A DNA stretch of 64,000 bases, taken from Sycon ciliatum (lineage: Eukaryota > Porifera > Calcarea > Leucosolenida > Sycettidae). The notes beneath the pieces were generated by a model. The model searched no databases. It was not told where the DNA came from and was given only the letters and a program-made list of their open reading frames with translations. Shown here piece by piece: positions 25,025-36,668 of the stretch (positions are counted from its first letter, which is position 1; each line of letters begins with the position of its first letter). Position numbers and translations under genes: made by a program. The stretch is from positions 48,389,228 to 48,453,227 of the forward strand of contig NC_088643.1 in the NCBI RefSeq assembly GCF_964019385.1. Reading direction: 5' to 3'.

Positions 25025-25625
25025 TGCATGCATGGAGCGAACAAGTTAGTGCCGCATCATCAGATAACCCCCTCAGCCACCATCCTCACGACAGATGATT
25101 GTGTCAATGGCTGGCTGGGACCGGTTTCGACGAGTGCTACACCAACAAGTGATGCTAATAGCAAATGAAAGACGGTCCCGAGTCCACGAATTCCCTTGGC
25201 CGGGTTGCTATTTTCGTCCTGTCGAATACCGGTACTAAAGACGTGACCAGCTCAGTGTAGAAGCTATTGGCAGGCTTTTCCATCCCATCACTGACTGAGA
25301 AAACCGAGGGTAGGAAAGTTTTTTAAGTGGCATGCTCCGCTTCGTTGAAACGCTGACTACGAAGTTCTAGTTCTCAGAGTCACGGTGCTGTAACGTCCCG
25401 GTGAGTGAGGTAAGGCCAATTGCCAAAGGAGGATGTTCAATAATTATTTTGCCGATGAAAAGGGTGAAAAACCTGGCTGTAGATCTACTACGTCTAGAAG
25501 GTAGAAACACACGCTCGAATGATCTACCCCACACACCACTACCATGACTACTGGCACTAGCCTCAAAATACAATCGGGGCTTGGTCATGTGTGATTGAGG
25601 TCTGTCTCTCTCTCTCCGCTGGACT
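25025..25625. other. Non-coding, nothing recognised
   Basis: No gene or element supported. Confidence 0.4.
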
Positions 25626-25890
25626 CCAGTCAGCGCCCTGCAGACGAGGCTCGACTGACAAATCAGTGGCAACTCTCTTCAGACAGCAGGTTCGCTGTCA
25701 TGTCACGAAGCTATCCGCCTCTCGTTTTGCCTCAATCGGGCCTGGTCGTCGGTGACAGCGGTCCGGTACTGAAGCAAGAGCTCTCCAGTCAGCGGTTGGA
25801 GACCAGGCTCGACTGCCACATCAGTGGCAACTCTCTTCACTGATTGTCTTCTGCAGGTAGGCTTCACTGTCATGGCACGAAACTCGTTGT
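25626..25890. repeat. Diverged tandem duplication, period about 165 bp
   Basis: Blocks CCAGTCAGCG, AGGCTCGACTG and TCAGTGGCAACTCTCTTCA followed by a TTCACTGTCATG-type end occur first at 25627-25710 and again at 25786-25885. Confidence 0.65.
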
Positions 25891-27307
25891 GACACCATCG
25901 CCATCGGCGTAATGTCATTGGTAGACTGACCTGCACTGCACTGCACGCGCACAGCCACTATGCGGCTTATTATTATGCCTATGGCCACAGGTCTACGCAA
26001 GGGCATCACTGCACGGCAGATCTACAGCTACTATGAGTCGTAAATCAGATTCTACAAGTAGCTTCATTCGCAAGAATGGAGCGGGAACGAAAATGAGGCT
26101 TCCTTCGAGGCGTTTGGACTAAAATTGAAGCTCCAGTCCTTGCGAAGCTTGGAATGCTCTGGATTTGATCGAGCGGAAATTACCAACTGCTGATGTCGTC
26201 CTCCGAAATTCCCACAAAGGACAGAGCGTGGACTGGTTCGAGGTAAATAATTAATTGGTATTCCAAGGCAGAATATTTTGGCTACATGTTGCACAATAGT
26301 CACTATGTACTTGTCAATGCATAATAAACCTGCGGATAAGCGTTGACTTTTGCATCACCAAAAAATGGCAGGCGTAAAAGAAACCTCAAAATTAATTGGC
26401 AGTATCTCAGATACCGAAAAATCCTGAGTTGTGGCACCCTGAATCATTATGACTTCTTTATTCAGCACATGATTGTGCCCTCTCGGATTCGGATACTGAG
26501 TATATTATAGAAATGGGAAGGGACACATGATATTATTAGTTAGAGAAACTGTCCACCACTGTAAGCTATAGCGCTAATGGACCGTCAGAAAGTGAGATGA
26601 TTCAGAGGCCCTATAGCCGGAGAGTGCCGAAACATTAAACGTCCTTTTACTTAGCTCCTACGCATGTCCAAAGCACAACAAGGACGGCTGTTACTGGATC
26701 AAGTCATGATGAGACCAATAAGATAGTGGACAGTGTGATCCGTAACCGAAAACTCGAAGCCCCACACCAACCAACTTGGGCGACTCGGAGGTTATTGAAG
26801 GTGAATACCGTAGGAGCTTTGCAGGAAAATGAATTGGGCAGACCCAAATGCCAATATCCTACATTACTCCACTTGAATGATACTAGCCTTGTCATGGATG
26901 AGTTGACTACATTCACATGACGTGCGTTTTGCCATAATATAGATTGTGACGACTCATCATAAGTGCAGCATTTAAAGCTCAGATTCTGAGCCAATGGCTT
27001 GACCGGCATTTCAAGCAGTCTCAGTTTACTTACCGGTAACCCACTTCCAAGTTGGAAAGCTGCTGGCTTGCACTCTGGAGATATGTTGGAGCCAGGTGTC
27101 AGGCCGTTGATCGTATCAACACTCTGGAAATGTGGTGTGTCTTGCCGGCGCACTTTCTCAATGAACGTTTATCATCTAGCTACAGTGGTGGACAGTTGCT
27201 CATAACTCGTGTCAATGTGTCCCTTCTCCTTTCTCTTGTATAATTATATGTACACAACCTTTACTCTGATCTATTTCTGCTGTATGTATGTCTGTTTCTG
27301 ACAATAG
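25891..27307. other. Intronic or intergenic, nothing recognised
   Basis: A 149-codon minus frame at 26704-27153 lacks any recognisable motif and any splice support. The last 100 bases lead to the acceptor of exon 27308. Confidence 0.4.
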
Positions 27308-28639
27308 AGAAGAACGCGAGGAAGCGTACGTACTCAGTGGAATCAGCAGAGAAGCACAGCCGCCGGACCAGCTTCCAGCGAACAACAATGAGCGTGGGTG
27401 TTCGATGCAACCGGATGAGTTACTAGATTTGGCAAAGTCGAACAGAATCATCCATCGGAGAGAGAACATGTCGTGCCGGGGTAACTCGCCAAAGGCTATT
27501 GCTGAACCAGTTGAGTACAATTTGGATGATGACGACCCGTACAATGAATATGCATACTCGTACTCTGAGTATGCGCAGTCTGGTGAAATACCAACAGGAA
27601 CAAGAAACGCCAGCTTGGAGCAGTCACAGCCGACACCATCAGTGCAACCTGCGGATCACAAGAGTGGGAAACCCCCTAATCTACTAGCATTAGGCGAGCC
27701 CCGATGCACATCAACTGATGTCCGCCGGGAATCCGAGTGTGGTCGCGCACCGGAGTATAAGATCATGAAAGGTGACATGGGCCATGCTGTTGGAGATCCG
27801 TCAAGCTGTAGGTTATGTAAAGAAGGTACAACGGATAGTCTCGGCTCACAATGGACGAGGTCTGGTGAGCAAATAATTGCCAGTGGGTTGGCAAAGGATG
27901 CTCAAGAAAGTGCAGAGCTCATGCATTCAGACGCCAGGGACGATGACGAGTGCAAGTGTCCAGCAATATCAGATGTATCAGCTGGTGTAGCAGAGTCGGG
28001 TGCCATCAGCCCGCGGCAGAGGGAAAACACGTATCGCAGCAACTCCTTGGAAGACGATGTTGAAAGGCCAGTGGAGTACAATTTTGATGATGATGACCCA
28101 TACAATGAGTACGTGTACTCTGGGGTGGTGCAGTTTGGCAGAATGCCCGCAGGAGCAAGAACCAGCAGTCTGGACCGGTCAAAGCAGACGTCGCCAAGAC
28201 AACCTCACGCTGGGACCGGGAGATCTCCTAATCCACTACCTAAGTCACTGAACATGACACCCGCTGTCCGCCGGGAATCCAAGAGTGGTCGCGAACCAGA
28301 GTATATGATAATGAAAGGTGACACAGGCTGTGCTGTTGGAGATCCGCCAAGCAGTAGTTTACGTAAGGAGGGTACAAAGGACATTCTCGGCTCACAATGC
28401 ACGAGGTCTGGTGAGCAAATAATTGCCAGTGGGTTGGCAACGGATGCTGAGGAAAGTGCAGAGCTCACGCCGCAGCATTCAGAGATTGAATCCATGACAG
28501 TGAACACTGATTGGAGAGGTGGTGATGCTGCTGTTGCTTTTAACCGTGACTGTGGTCTTCATGCGTACCACGCTGTGCCAGCATCGATACATAGCAAGTC
28601 ACCTCCGTGTGCACAGCTGGTTGTGTCCAGTTCGAGCAG
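27308..28639 (+). CDS. Gene C locus, cassette exon E (two YxxM modules)
   Basis: Follows CTGACAATAG and ends TCGAGCAG|GTAAGG, phase 2 at both ends (1332 bases, 444 codons). It consists of two diverged copies of a roughly 165-residue module. Each has an acidic tyrosine cluster (PYNEYAYSYSEYAQ; PYNEYVYSG), a serine/proline spacer and a YxxM site: APEYKIMKGD at 27756-27767 and EPEYMIMKGD at 28302-28313. YMxM is the classical PI3K p85 SH2 ligand. The product looks disordered; phosphorylation and PI3K binding are inferred. No pseudoGTPase exon lies between 23474 and this exon, so the simplest model joins it to gene C exons 1-2 by matching phase. Confidence 0.7.
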
Positions 28640-28924
28640 GTAAGGCATCCTGCACATCAGCCCAATCTTGAATACTAGTACAGTCAACCTTGTGAATTAT
28701 GACCATCGATCGGGCATGGGAGCAGTGTTCCTATTCGTAGGCTGTCATTATTCGTGAGGTTGAAAATATGCAGTCAAATACTTACTACTTGCGAGTTTCT
28801 AGTTCCGAAGATAGTGTCGTTTCTCGCGAGCGGTAGTTAAATCCGAGGCTAGCTGCACACCAAGTTCTACCTGTGCATAACCACTGTAATAGTTGAGGCC
28901 TTCGTAGAGATGTCCCTAATACCA

Positions 28925-29581
28925 CAGGGATGAATTTATTGTCATATTTTCGCATAGCAGTTTCTGCTATACAAAATCACAATTGTGTAGCAGTCTTTGA
29001 TTTTGATTAGCATTTTTCTTTGAAGGTTGGATGTTTACTGTTGCGTTACTGCAACAGCACTAAGGATAAATGCCCATGCACACTCTCTCAATCCAACACA
29101 ACCATCACACTCCGGTAGGAATTACAAACTATACTTGATGAAGACAGAAGGAGAAGTGGAGAACACAGGGACAGAGTAGGCATGTAACAGCACAGGCACG
29201 CAACAGTTACCGCTGGTGCATACGAGGTGCATGTGCGTACGCGAAGGTGTGAAATAGGAAGCGGGGTTAAATTACATATGGATGCACCATGCCAAATATA
29301 TAGGCACAGGTAGGTGACTGTACATTTACCACATTGTCCTTCTTGAGAGTGATGCTGAAAGCCCATTTGCAAAAAAAACCGACTGAGTCATACTTGTGCA
29401 CGCAAATTGAGAGTGCCTGCACCACATACACTGCACTGTATACATGCTACTTGACAGCGCAGGATAGGCATGGATAGTCTGTATGTATCGCAGCTTTTTG
29501 CAAACCACGGTGACTTTTGAGTAGCAGTCGATCAATTTTGCATCGCAAACTGAGATGCGACACAGGATAAATTCATCCCTG
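28925..29581. mobile_element. Non-autonomous DNA transposon with an empty-site control
   Basis: The ends are 15-bp inverted repeats (CAGGGATGAATTTAT). TACCA flanks both sides (28920-28924, 29582-29586), a 5-bp target duplication. The duplicated intron at about 31052 shows the uninterrupted site (TACCG), so the insertion boundaries are directly visible. The 657-bp body has no transposase frame. The superfamily is not clear from this alone. Confidence 0.85.
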
Positions 29582-29973
29582 TACCAAATCCTAAATTATA
29601 CGCAACTCCGCTCTCCATAAGAAAGTGAAAAGTTAACCTCACCACGGTATCAGGCCCACCGGAACCGATCCAGTTGGTCAGGTTAACGCCGGGCCAACTC
29701 ATGGCCACCAACACATGTGTACCGGTGAGGAGGGCATTATGTCCCCGCCATGTTATACACAAACTGTCTGGAAGACTATGGTATGACCGGACTAATTGAA
29801 AACTGCTTCCGGCGGTGCTGGATACATCAAGAAGGGTGTAAGATGTCAGGGTACAGAACCATGTAGCGCATGCTTGATTCAATGCAGAACTGGTCTGGTA
29901 TTTAAATCATGTACAATGGACACACGCACGTTATTGTACTTTACTCTCACTGAATATATTCTGTTGTGCATAG

Positions 29974-30771
29974 GCCTGCTTCTGAGCGCAAATGTCACCT
30001 TGAGGACGTGCAATTGGCCAGCGAAAACATGAAAGAAACATCTGTCGTTGAGCAACTCGCCAGGGACGATGACGAGTGCAAGTGTCCAGCAATATCAGAT
30101 GTGTCAGCTGCTGTAGCAGAGTCGGGTGCCATCAGCCCGCGGCAGAGAGAAACCTCGTGTCGAAGCAACTCCTTGGAAGACAATGTTACCAGGCCAGTGG
30201 AGTACAATTTTGATGATGATGACCCATACAATGAGTATGTGTACTCTGGGGTGGTGCAGTTTGGCAGAATGCCCGCAGGAGCAAGAACCAGCAGTCTGGA
30301 CCGGTCAAAGCGGACGTCGCCAAGACCTCATGCTAGGACCGGGAGGTCTCCTAATCCACTACCCAAGTCACCTGGCATGACATCCACTGTCCGCCGGGAA
30401 TCCAAGAGTGGTCGCGAACCAGAGTATATGATAATGAAAGGTGACACAGGCTGTGCTGTTGGAGATCCGCCAAGCAGTAGTTTACGTAAGGAGGGTACAA
30501 AGGACATTCTCGGCTCACAACGCACGAGCTCTGGTGACCAAATAATTGCCAGTGGGTCGGCAACGGATGCTGAGGAAAGTGCAGAGCTCATGCCGCAGCA
30601 TTCAGAGATTGAATCCGTGACAGTGAACACTGATTGGGGAGGTGGTGATGCTGCTGATGCTGATGTTGCTTTTAACCGTGACTGTGGTCTTCATGCGTAC
30701 CACGCTGTGCCAGCAGCGACACATAGCAAGTCACCTCCGTGTGCACAGCTGGTTGTGTCCAGTGCAAGCAG
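29974..30771 (+). CDS. Gene C locus, cassette exon F (YMxM module)
   Basis: Follows TTGTGCATAG and ends GCAAGCAG|GTAAGT, phase 2 at both ends (798 bases, 266 codons). It opens with RPASERKCHLEDVQLAS, then repeats the second module of exon E almost unchanged: CKCPAISDVSA, PYNEYVYSGVVQFGRMP, EPEYMIMKGD (30425-30436) and SPPCAQLVVSSASR at the end. Differences from exon E are few and keep the frame, so both copies appear to be under coding constraint or are very young. Confidence 0.75.
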
Positions 30772-31444
30772 GTAAGTGCATCCTACACATCGGCCCAATC
30801 TTGAATACTAGTACAGTCAACCTTGTGAATTATGACCATCGATCGGGCATAGGAGCAGTGTTGCTATTCGTAGGCTGTCATTATTCGTGAGGTTGAAAAT
30901 ATGCAGTCAAATACTTACTACTTGCAAGTGTCTAGGTCTGAAGATAGTGCCGTTGCTCGCGAGCAGTAGTTAAATCCGAGGCTGGTTGCACACCAAGTTC
31001 TACCTGTGCATAACCACTGCAATAGTTGAGGCCTTTGTAGAGATATCCCAAATACCGGATCCTAAATTGAACGAAACTCTCCTCTTCATGAAAATGTGAA
31101 AAGTTAACCTCACCATGGTACCAGGCCCGCCAGAACCGGTCCGGTTGGTCAGGTTAACGCCGGGCCAACTCATGGCCACCTACACATGTGTACCGGTGAG
31201 GAGGGCATTATGTCCCCGCCATGTTATACACAAACTGTCTGGAAGACTATGGTATGACCGGACCAATTGAAAACTGCTTCCGGCGGTGCTGGATACATCA
31301 AGAAGGGTGTAAGATGTCAGGGTACAGAACCATGTAGCGCATGCTTGATTCAATGCAGAACTGGTCTGGTATTTAAATCATGTACAATGGACACACGCAC
31401 GTTATTGTACTTTACTCTCACTGAATATATTCTGTTGTGCATAG

Positions 31445-32224
31445 GCCTGCTTCTGAGCGCAAATGTCACCTTGAGGACGTGCAATTGGCCAGCGGAAAAA
31501 CGAAAGAAACATCTTTCGTTGAGCAACTTGCCAGGAACGATGACGAGTGCAAGTGTCCAGCAATATCAGATGTGTCAGCTGCTGTAGCAGAGTCGGGTGC
31601 CATCACCCCGCGGCAGAGAGAAACCTCGTGTCGAAGCAACTCCTTGGAAGACAATGTTACCAGGCCAGTGGAGTACAATTTTGATGATGATGACCCATAC
31701 AATGAGTATGTGTACTCCGGGGCAGTGCAGTTTGGCAGAATGCCCACAGGAGCAAGAACCAGCAGTCTGGACCGGTCAGAGCAGACGTCGCCAAGACAAC
31801 CTCATGCTTGGGCCGGGAGGTATCCTAATCCACTACCCAAGTCACCGAACATGACCCCTGATGACCGCCGGGAATCCGGGAGTGATGAACCCGAGTACAT
31901 GACTATGAAAAGTGTGAACGACTATATGTACGTTAGAGTTGGGACTCCGGAAAGGTTTCCTTTTCTCCACAGCTTGAGCGTGCCACATGCCAGCTGTAGG
32001 CACGAACCAATGCACCAAGGCGATGAAGCAGAGATTCAGGAGAAAGTCAAGCTCACATCAGCAGCTGAATATGCAATGATTCCCTGCAGGTCTGAAAACA
32101 CTGCCTGCGCTGCTGCTGCTTCTGATGATGACAATGATGATGATGGGTGTGGTGCTCGGCTGGGAGAGACTACAGAACGTCATGGCTTCTTTGCGCACAC
32201 ACGTGTGACTTTGCCACGGTCAAG
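31445..32224 (+). CDS. Gene C locus, cassette exon G (diverged YMxM module)
   Basis: Follows GTGCATAG and ends TCAAG|GTGAGA, phase 2 at both ends (780 bases, 260 codons). The first half matches exon F (RPASERKCHLEDV, PYNEYVYSGAVQFG) and keeps the site as EPEYMTMKS (31896-31907). The second half is unlike E and F, with NDYMYVRV, EYAMIPC, an aspartate run (SDDDNDDDG) and FFAHTRVTLPRSR, whose layout resembles the end of exon 20534-21730. It may be the original downstream exon whose front half was duplicated to make F. Confidence 0.75.
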
Positions 32225-32944
32225 GTGAGACTGTGTGTGTGTGTGTGTGCGTGCGTGTGTGCGTGCGTGCGTGCGTGTGAACATGCAGCGTCCCCTGATC
32301 CAATGCTTGGGTTTGGTGCCATGCATAGTGAATAGAAAGAAAGAAACCGAGAGCCCTACTACCCATAGAGTGCAATACTGCAAGGGAAAAAGCTTGCTGG
32401 CATATGCACGGTGTAGATTAGCAAGAAATTGTCACACCCCACTATTTCATGGCTCCCTGGAATGGAGACCGAGACGCTTGAGCTCGCTCCGAGTTTCACG
32501 CCTTCTCAAGCATCAAGCAACGTGGCCTGGTGCCAATTGTACACCCATAGCGAATGAGTTCCGACTGCCTGCGACACTAGCCGCTATTTCCAGTATCTGC
32601 ACGGAATCACTCCACACATCACGGTCTGGTTAAGGTTAAATCCTTGCAGAACTGATAGCTTACAGTACAGTGGCCTGCATGTCTCGGGGCATTCAGTGCT
32701 ACAGTGTACTCTGCTGCTTGGCTGCGGCGCGTCATCTACTGCGGAATAATTCATGCCATGGAGGCTAGTTGAAAGAACCTACCAGTGCTATACGGTATCC
32801 TGTATGTGCTAGTAGTATCCTGTATGTGTGACCTGTACGGGCCAATGCGGCAGTAACATTCTACTGCTGTGCGAGTTCTATGCATGTACCCGCACAAGAC
32901 TGCGTCTCCTGTAAATCTATATGTATATATCATTGTGTCTACAG
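32225..32944 (+). other. Intron after exon G
   Basis: Begins with a short TG/CG-alternating tract (32233-32278). No exon recognised inside. Confidence 0.45.
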
Positions 32945-33110
32945 GAGAAGTGGTCCCATCCCGTCCACCCCAAAGTCTTTGAAAGAATGCTCAACAGTGC
33001 TAGGGTGCACTGGAGCTTGTAAAAAAAAAAAATTATCGTGTCCGTTCCCGAAGGGAACTCACGACGGCCGCTTACACCCGATAAACCCTAGCGGCAGATG
33101 CAGCGCCTAA
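32945..33110 (+). CDS. Gene C locus, possible terminal exon H
   Basis: Follows TGTGTCTACAG, enters in phase 2 and reaches TAA at 33108-33110. It codes 54 residues: RSGPIPSTPKS, several cysteines and a KKKK run from an A-tract at 33020-33031. It closes the frame after any phase-2 cassette. The weak content makes it less certain than exon I. Confidence 0.4.
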
Positions 33111-33229
33111 TGGTGGGAGCTTGTACACACAATGAAAGCGACTGGGTCCTCACCAAGGAAACATATTGTCAGGCAACATAACAAACGTTATTATTATGTT
33201 GCCTGATGATTGATTGATTCAAGAAACTC

Positions 33230-33244
33230 ATGTATGTGTGTGTT

Positions 33245-33302
<58 letters not shown>

Positions 33303-33309
33303 TGTGTGT

Positions 33310-33355
<46 letters not shown>

Positions 33356-33480
33356 ACGTGTGTGCACGTGTGTGTGTCTGTGTGTGTGTGTGTGCACGTG
33401 TGTGTGTGTTGTGTGTGTGTGTGTATGTGTGTGTGCATGTGCACTCACGTGTGGGGGTGGGGGTGTGTATGTGTGTGTGC
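33230..33480. repeat. (TG)n microsatellite, interrupted
   Basis: TG tract with TATG, GCACG and TCTG interruptions, lying just upstream of exon I, where it may serve as the acceptor's upstream region. Confidence 0.95.
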
Positions 33481-33492
33481 ATTGCTCCACAG

Positions 33493-33898
33493 CTCTCCAC
33501 CTAGGTTGCCACCAAGATCTGAGCTCAGGAATACTGTAGGTCACCAGCACCAACCCAGACTCACGGCGGCGGCAGGGCAAGCAGATCAAGCCTACGCATC
33601 ACGCAAACGATCTAATGCAATGTCGCACACTGCGCATGACCATAGATCACAGCCCAGGCACATGCTTGGTGCCTACAGAGGGAACTCAATTCCCAGAAAC
33701 TGGAAAATCAAAGAGCCGATTGTCAACGCACCCGCTCTGGACGGTGAGTGTCCAAAGTCCAATCCTCCCTCGCTGCTGCTACTGCCTGCATCGTGGAAGC
33801 TAGAGGATAGTCGTCAACCCGGCAGTATGTCAGCGAGAAGGCATCTACCCGGCGGTTGTTACTGGACTCCGGTTCTTAAACGCAAACCACGCGTTTAA
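33493..33898 (+). CDS. Gene C locus, terminal exon I with SH3-ligand start
   Basis: Follows TGCTCCACAG, enters in phase 2 and ends at TAA 33896-33898; 406 bases. The 134 residues begin SPPRLPPRSELR, a class II SH3 ligand (PxxPxR), and end CYWTPVLKRKPRV. Like exon 23078-23474 it is a proline-motif-bearing last exon, so the two may be alternatives. The path 17689, 20534, 27308, 29974, 31445, 33493 gives an exact frame of 5844 bases (1947 residues). Whether that full path is ever made cannot be told from the genome sequence. Confidence 0.6.
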
Positions 33899-34133
33899 TG
33901 CAGTATGTAGTAAGATGTTGTGTTGATGCGGGGAAAAAAGATCAAAACATAGCCTGGTATGCGTCACTACCAATCCTAATGCCCGCCCTCAAGATTTTGG
34001 CTTCTCTGACTCGGCTTCCATGACATCACAAAGATGGAAGACTGTGAATGGGAACGAGTAGTGTACTTTGAACCGACTTGATCCATTACTCTCAGCATTA
34101 TATGAATGACGATACCTCCACACACCCATGGGG
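33899..34133. other. 3' flank of gene C locus
   Basis: No feature recognised. Confidence 0.4.
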
Positions 34134-34416
34134 CATGCAGTATGACCCATGCAGTATGACCCATGCAGTATGACCCATGCAGTATGACCCATGCAGTATG
34201 ACCCATGCAGTATGACCCATGCAGTATGACCCATGCAGTATGACCCATGCAGTATGACCCATGCAGTATGACCCACACCCATGGCCATGCAGTATGACCC
34301 ATGCAGTATGACCCATGCAGTATGACCCATGCAGTATGACCCATGCAGTATGACCCATGCAGTATGACCCATGCAGTATGACCCATGCAGTATGACCCAT
34401 GCAGTATGACCCATGC
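34134..34416. repeat. 14-bp minisatellite
   Basis: About 19 copies of CATGCAGTATGACC, nearly perfect. An interruption at 34274-34286 (CACACCCATGGC) resembles the left flank of the array (CACACCCATGGG), so the array seems to consist of two sub-arrays made by a larger duplication. Confidence 0.95.
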
Positions 34417-34900
34417 ATTGCACAGTAAAACCCGCTGTGTTTGCCGGACCCTGTGTGACCAAGCTGAATCCTGTATTGACTGGACAAATTGTCATGATTG
34501 TACCAAAGTGCTGTGGATCAAACGTGCATCCCTGGATCAAGCGGAATCCTGTCATATCAAGATAGTTTCTGCTGCACCAACAACGTCCAGTTAGGGCACG
34601 TTTTACCGTATTTTACGTATCCAACTCAAGGAACTCGATGATTTGCCATTGCCGCAAAACAGTGCAACTCATCTTTGACCTGATAACTGCTATAACGATG
34701 TGCCCATGTTTCTGTAACCGTCATTGTTTAGATGTGGCCAGCAGCCTGTACTCATGTACAAGTACACTGCACTGGCAGTGAATGATGGTACACGTACATT
34801 GATCAGTTGGATACTGAGCTTGACTTGTGTATGACTGTATTTCACTATGTACATGTATGCGGCACAGTGCGAGCAGCTATATGCTTTTATTGTACTATTA
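34417..34900. other. Non-coding, nothing recognised
   Basis: No gene supported; one TACATGTA patch at 34851. Confidence 0.4.
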
Positions 34901-34979
34901 CAGTGCTGGCAACTGAAATCCGACCCCCTTGGCGGCGCGCCGTGCCGCCAAAGGGGTCGGATTTCAGTTGCCAGCACTG
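34901..34979. mobile_element. 79-bp palindromic MITE, TA-flanked
   Basis: Perfect outer arms start CAGTGCTGGCAACTGAAATC and end in its inverse, with a GC-rich centre (GGCGGCGCG). TA flanks both sides, as in Tc1/mariner insertions. Too small to code. Confidence 0.75.
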
Positions 34980-36668
34980 TAGTTGAGGGAACTTGATGAA
35001 CAGCATCTGATGAGGGCGCGGCATCATGGTGGTGATCTTATTGTGGAAAACCATGTAATTGTTAGTCGCACTGGTTCTCTCACGAGCCGTGCCTTTTATT
35101 TCCATTTCACCGTAATTCTTGACTGATCATGTACATGTAGGTCCGGGCAGGGATCTAACATGACAGATATTTCTAGCCAGGTCAGTGTGGGGCTTGCTGC
35201 AAACCAGGGGCAGGGTCTGACTCTTAGTCTGGGTCTGGGTTGATTGCCTGATTGTTGCTCAGTTCAACAGACCAAGACTAGTAGTTATAGGCAAGAGTGG
35301 CAAAAAACACTCCACTAATCGCTACTCGTATGACTACGATACGGTACTCACTGCTCGGGCCGCCGCCGCCCCTACTGGCCCTAGACAATAATGAATAGTA
35401 CAGTCGTGTAGGGGCGCGTTCGAATTACCACTCTTTGACTTTTCGATGAGCTTCGTTTTTCTGAAGAGGTGGCCTTATTGGCCTCTTGAAGTCTTCAGAA
35501 ACACGAAGCTCCTCGAAACTCCACAACCTCATCCGATGGGAGAGGTGGATTAGTTCCGAAGAGTTTGGTCACGTACTGTGACGTAGTACGTGGAGATGGT
35601 CGATCTGATCGTTCGTCATCATCGCCAGGACATTCCACCGTTATTATTTGTTCGAACAGTTGACATGGTTGATGAACGCCCCGGGCCGGGCCCTAGCCCT
35701 AGGCCAGGGGCCTAGATCTACTGAGAATCTTTCGTTCCTGGACTGTGCCGGCAGTAGATCTACATTGCAGTAGGTCTACTGCACTGCAGTGTGAACGCGC
35801 ACATGATGACTGTGTCGATGTTCAGCTGCTTGGTTTGTATCAGACTGTGTGCGGATAACAACATCGCTTTACGCAAAACTTTGCAGTGGATCCCGTGCTA
35901 AAGCCGAGGTGAGACAGGGAGATTCGAAAATACAGCAAGTGAGATCAGTTCCACCTATTTCTGCCACTGTGCCAGGGTTTATCGATACTCTCTTGCTCTG
36001 CGGTCTTCGCTCTCTGGCAGGGAGTTGTGTGTCGTGAGCGATCTACACTAAGTTTAGTGTTTGTGCACGCTAATCACGGATAGCATGCATCGGGGTATGT
36101 CCGGATAGCGCCGTCGTCTGCTCCGCATAGCGAAGCGCTGGTGTGCGCGGAAATACACCATCTCGAAGGAACTGCCGTCCTCGACAGTCAGTAGCGCACA
36201 CCTTCCATAGGCCCTGCCCGAAATCACTGTAAGAACTGTTATGTAGGAAACTGTATCTATCTCTCATGTGCAGTCATCGCGCTTTCCAAATGGCCTGTTG
36301 CTCAGAAAAGCTGCTAAGCATTGGTACCAGGACTCTGCTCTGAGAATATTATTTAAAAAGTCTGTGTATGCGCATGCAATACGTTACCCCAGCCTTTTCC
36401 CTACCTATGCAATTGTGCGGAGAAGGAATTTGGTAGTTCTAAAAGGATTGCACGTGCCAAGTTGCACGCTGGAAATGTCTGGCACATTGAAAAAGAAAAG
36501 CCTTGGCCAACTCTTGCTGCATTGTGTCTGTGACGCAAAAAAGCTGTACGTTCCAATGCCTCAAAGAAAGGAGGGGGTGTATGCACTCTGTGACACTTAT
36601 ATCATGACATAACATGCGATGACCCACATAGCACATCTTTCCCTGATATTACTTTGAAGTACTATCGT
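34980..36668. other. Intergenic with one imperfect hairpin
   Basis: An imperfect inverted repeat lies at about 35440-35517 (arms CTTCGTTTTTCTGAAGA and TCTTCAGAAACACGAAG). No coding frame is supported. Confidence 0.4.

Larger units (their letters stand above)
28640..31444 (+). repeat. Tandem intron-exon duplication
   Basis: The intron after exon E (28640-29973) and the intron after exon F (30772-31444) are near-identical once the 657-bp insert at 28925-29581 is set aside: 677 versus 673 bases. The flanking exons match too. The repeat unit is therefore one cassette exon plus its intron, about 1.47 kb, copied in tandem. Confidence 0.85.

Noticed and set aside
24484-25049. Poly-Asn, poly-Leu, poly-Cys and poly-Thr frames
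   Set aside because: Translation of TTG tracts.
26704-27153. 149-codon minus-strand gene
   Set aside because: No motif, no splice support, and composition like the surrounding non-coding sequence.
33976-34555. Minus-strand frames of HTAWVILHGSYC repeats
   Set aside because: Translation of the 14-bp minisatellite; the period of 14 keeps frames open by chance.
35412-35690. MITE with GGGGCG..TTC ends
   Set aside because: The inverted match is too short and no target duplication is visible; only the inner hairpin is reported.
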